This document shows, piece after piece, positions 61,959 through 64,000 of a stretch of 64,000 nt of DNA (position 1 is the first letter of the stretch; each line of letters begins with the position of its first letter). A program made the translations under genes and the position numbers. The DNA is from Phytopythium helicoides (taxonomy: Eukaryota > Oomycota > Peronosporomycetes > Pythiales > Pythiaceae). The stretch spans positions 558,001 to 622,000 of the forward strand of contig JANFNE010000037.1 in NCBI GenBank assembly GCA_024867545.1, read 5' to 3'. The notes under the pieces were generated by a model. The model worked only from the letters and a program-made list of their open reading frames with translations. It searched no databases and was not told the DNA's origin.

Positions 61959-63749
61959 TTACGCGCTGGAGAACTCTTTCAAAACTTTCTGAAGCTTGAA
62001 CAGCGCCTCGGGAGCCGTCGGACGACCACTTGGGTCTAAAGTCACACATGCTAGACCCAACTCCACAAGCTCTACGTGTGCTTGGTCGCTAAACTCGACA
62101 CGAAGCTTCCCCGCTGCAACCATCTGCAAGATGGCTGCATCAGGTATCTTGCGGCCACTGTTGCTGTTGTCCTTCGCGTGCGAGTACGGCAATGTGTGTA
62201 CATCAAGCTCACTTAACATGACGCCGAACGAGAACATGTCCGCCTTGTCATCATATCTGTCGCCGATCATCACCTCTGGTGCCATCCACAGTGACGTGCC
62301 CACGCCAGCCGTCATCGTGCGGTCCACTCGCTCACGGGAGATGCCAAAGTCTGTCAGCTTCGCGTTGAGCTGGTGATCTAGCAGCACATTCTTCGACTTG
62401 AGGTCGCGATGGATCACCGGAGGTGACAGCGAGTGGAGGTACGTGAGGGCGTGGGCGATGTGGTAAGCAATCTTGACCTTTTCCACGTCAAAGCCTTTTG
62501 GGTATTTGGTTGACTCGTACTCTTTGAGCAGACCACGCAAATCCCCTCCAATCATGTACTCGGACAGCATACACAAGTCATTTCGGGACTCCCATGCCAC
62601 ACCGACAAATGCGACGACACTCGGATGGTCCAGCGAGGCCATCAGCTTGACTTCGGCTAAAAAGGCATTCACATGTTGAAGACTGCGTCGTGTTTCTGGG
62701 AGTAGCATCTTGACAGCAACGTCGTATCCATTGAACCTTCCCTTGTAGACCACACCGAACCCACCTCGATTGAGTAGCGCGCCGACAACGACTTTGCGAC
62801 GATCAACACGGGATCCAACGATTACTTCGTCCTCCCACAGCGCTGAAGCACCTTCAGTGCTACGATGTTGTTGGTCCACCCAGGTGGAGTTAGTAATTGT
62901 TGGACTCCTGCTTGGTTGCTCGTCATGATCGATCTTGGGTGGTACTTCATCCACGAATGGATCTCGATGTGAGGGCTCATTGTATCGTCGCTTGCGGCGG
63001 CAGTACCAGAAAAGAAGCCCAGAGATCAAGAGTACTGTGACAAAACTACTGACAACAATACCGATCAGAGCACCCAAGCTGAGACCCGTCGACGACGAGA
63101 TGGTATCCGACGTGTAAAGCGAGTAGGACCAGTCACTGGAGGAAAAACAGGTCTTGTCGGCCATTTCTTGGGAGGTGGCGATGGTGGTGAAGACGACATC
63201 GGAACTGCACCTAGAGGTGTTCTGATACTGAACAGACTTGGCATCTCCATTGTCCAAGATTGTGGCAGTGTAGCTGTGTCCCGAGCGCGTCGCGAGGCAG
63301 TCCCCAGTCGCTACAAGAGCAAGAGTGCCAGCATAAGACCCGTCTCCACACCCACCACCAGTATAGTCATCTTCCGCAACAAACTTCTGTGAGCCGAATA
63401 CCGCCAGAAGACTAGCTTCCTTGTCTTCCACACACCATTGTCTGTATCCCACGTGGATTGAGCCAATATAGCTGGGACCGCAAATCCCCTCGTCCGCAAT
63501 GCAGGAGGCGTTTTCCATGACAGTCGCATAGTACGGAGTTCCCGAGCACTCCGTCGACTCAAAGATCGCAGTCACGAGGTAGGTGGTGGGCATCCCTCTA
63601 ATGAGTGGAGACCCTGGCCAAAGAGCTTTGGTTGTGAGGACGCCAAATGACTTTTGAGTCGCCTGGCCAATTCGCTGAAGGTGGTTCTGGCTAGACTCTG
63701 TGCATTCGCAGGTACGTGGGGTGTGGCAATTTGGATCAAGCGACTTCAT
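61959..63749 (-). CDS. Single-TM TKL receptor-like protein kinase
   Basis: The minus-strand frame from the first in-frame ATG (63749) gives about 596 residues. The open frame continues upstream to the minus-strand TTG at 63800, and no signal peptide is visible, so a 5' exon with one is likely missing (perhaps spliced just before ATG 63593, MPTTYLVTAIFESTECSG). The ectodomain is cysteine-rich (CSGTPYYATVMENASC, GGGCGDGSYAG, TSRCSSDVVF). The membrane helix GALIGIVVSSFVTVLLISG is followed by CRRKRR. The kinase is complete: RGGFGVVYKG, VAVKM (lysine), HRDLKSKN, DFGIS, TSLWMAPEV and DMFSFGVML. This tyrosine-kinase-like ectodomain-TM-kinase form is greatly expanded in oomycetes. The kinase appears catalytically competent. 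The ligand is unknown. Confidence 0.85.
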   Translation of the reverse strand: MKSLDPNCHTPRTCECTESSQNHLQRIGQATQKSFGVLTTKALWPGSPLIRGMPTTYLVTAIFESTECSGTPYYATVMENASCIADEGICGPSYIGSIHVGYRQWCVEDKEASLLAVFGSQKFVAEDDYTGGGCGDGSYAGTLALVATGDCLATRSGHSYTATILDNGDAKSVQYQNTSRCSSDVVFTTIATSQEMADKTCFSSSDWSYSLYTSDTISSSTGLSLGALIGIVVSSFVTVLLISGLLFWYCRRKRRYNEPSHRDPFVDEVPPKIDHDEQPSRSPTITNSTWVDQQHRSTEGASALWEDEVIVGSRVDRRKVVVGALLNRGGFGVVYKGRFNGYDVAVKMLLPETRRSLQHVNAFLAEVKLMASLDHPSVVAFVGVAWESRNDLCMLSEYMIGGDLRGLLKEYESTKYPKGFDVEKVKIAYHIAHALTYLHSLSPPVIHRDLKSKNVLLDHQLNAKLTDFGISRERVDRTMTAGVGTSLWMAPEVMIGDRYDDKADMFSFGVMLSELDVHTLPYSHAKDNSNSGRKIPDAAILQMVAAGKLRVEFSDQAHVELVELGLACVTLDPSGRPTAPEALFKLQKVLKEFSSA

Positions 63750-64000
63750 CTCGCAAATGATGTGCTGGAGTAAGGGTTCGGATAGTGCAGGGAGCGACAA
63801 GCATTGAGTGCAAGTTCAGCGCGCAGACTTTGCTGCCAGCATTCAGTTGATGCCCAAAGTGCTTCAACACGCATGTTGAAGCTTCGTGTAGCGAGATTAA
63901 TTAGTTGGATTGCTACCCACCGGAGCGAATATTTCTTCTGCGAAATCAGTGGGTTGAATCATTCATCGTACAGAGACGCAACCAAGCATCTAGGTAGCAT
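63750..64000. other. Probable 5' region of the kinase gene
   Basis: Likely holds the missing upstream exon or promoter of the TKL kinase. A minus-strand ATG with LVAPCTIRTL in another frame lies at about 63805 but no signal peptide can be read from it. A TTGAAG word lies near 63876. Confidence 0.3.

Overview
The window reads as nuclear DNA of an oomycete (stramenopile). Coding regions are GC-rich. Introns are short (mostly 57-80 bp) with GTRNGT-like donors. The gene set includes a single-TM tyrosine-kinase-like receptor kinase, FYVE/PH/GAF signalling proteins, an RCC1/EF-hand protein, a class III cyclase of the soluble adenylyl cyclase type, and zinc alcohol dehydrogenases with mitochondrial presequences. 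No bacterial operons, CRISPR arrays, rRNA or tRNA genes were seen.

Layout. 1-12.6 kb: a PX-like protein (+), mitochondrial RNA polymerase (-), a phosducin/thioredoxin-fold protein (+), and a four-exon cyclase-ATPase-FYVE-PH gene (+). 12.6-25.8 kb: an alcohol dehydrogenase family (three intact copies and one decayed copy), with a secreted Kelch-EGF-Hedgehog-type Hint protein (-) and a KIX-like protein (+) in between. 26.3-31.3 kb: a CCDC124 homologue (-), an FRG1-ended protein (+), a TMTC-like membrane glycosyltransferase copy (-) and an aldo-keto reductase (+); three of these four carry single-base frame breaks. 31.8-42.5 kb: 3-phosphoglycerate dehydrogenase (+), ribosomal protein eL43 (-), EF-hand/RCC1/F5-8C-like protein (+), FYVE-GAF protein (-). 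43.9-46.1 kb: the second, intact TMTC-like copy (+). 46.4-55.8 kb: two different Fanzor (eukaryotic TnpB-like, RNA-guided nuclease family) genes, flanking a four-TM protein (+) and an L-asparaginase (-). 56.4-64 kb: M24 metallopeptidase-like protein (+), RGS-DENN protein (+), TKL receptor kinase (-).

The most interesting system is the Fanzor pair. A TnpB-like (Fanzor2-type) gene at 46.4-48.3 kb keeps the D/E/D RuvC residues and a CCCC zinc ribbon. A Fanzor1-type gene at 53.8-55.8 kb has the relocated glutamate (DEFRTSK) and an HCCC-like finger. Both are uninterrupted reading frames with basic N-termini. Each is followed directly at its 3' end by short structured or repeated DNA, where a guide (omega) RNA would be expected. 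The second highlight is the Kelch-EGF-Hog secreted protein.

Caveat: at least a dozen single-base frame breaks interrupt otherwise conserved genes (27.0, 30.0-31.3, 35.5, 36.0, 38.9, 59.2 and 60.9 kb), several in homopolymers. I read most of these as consensus errors, but cannot prove it from the sequence.
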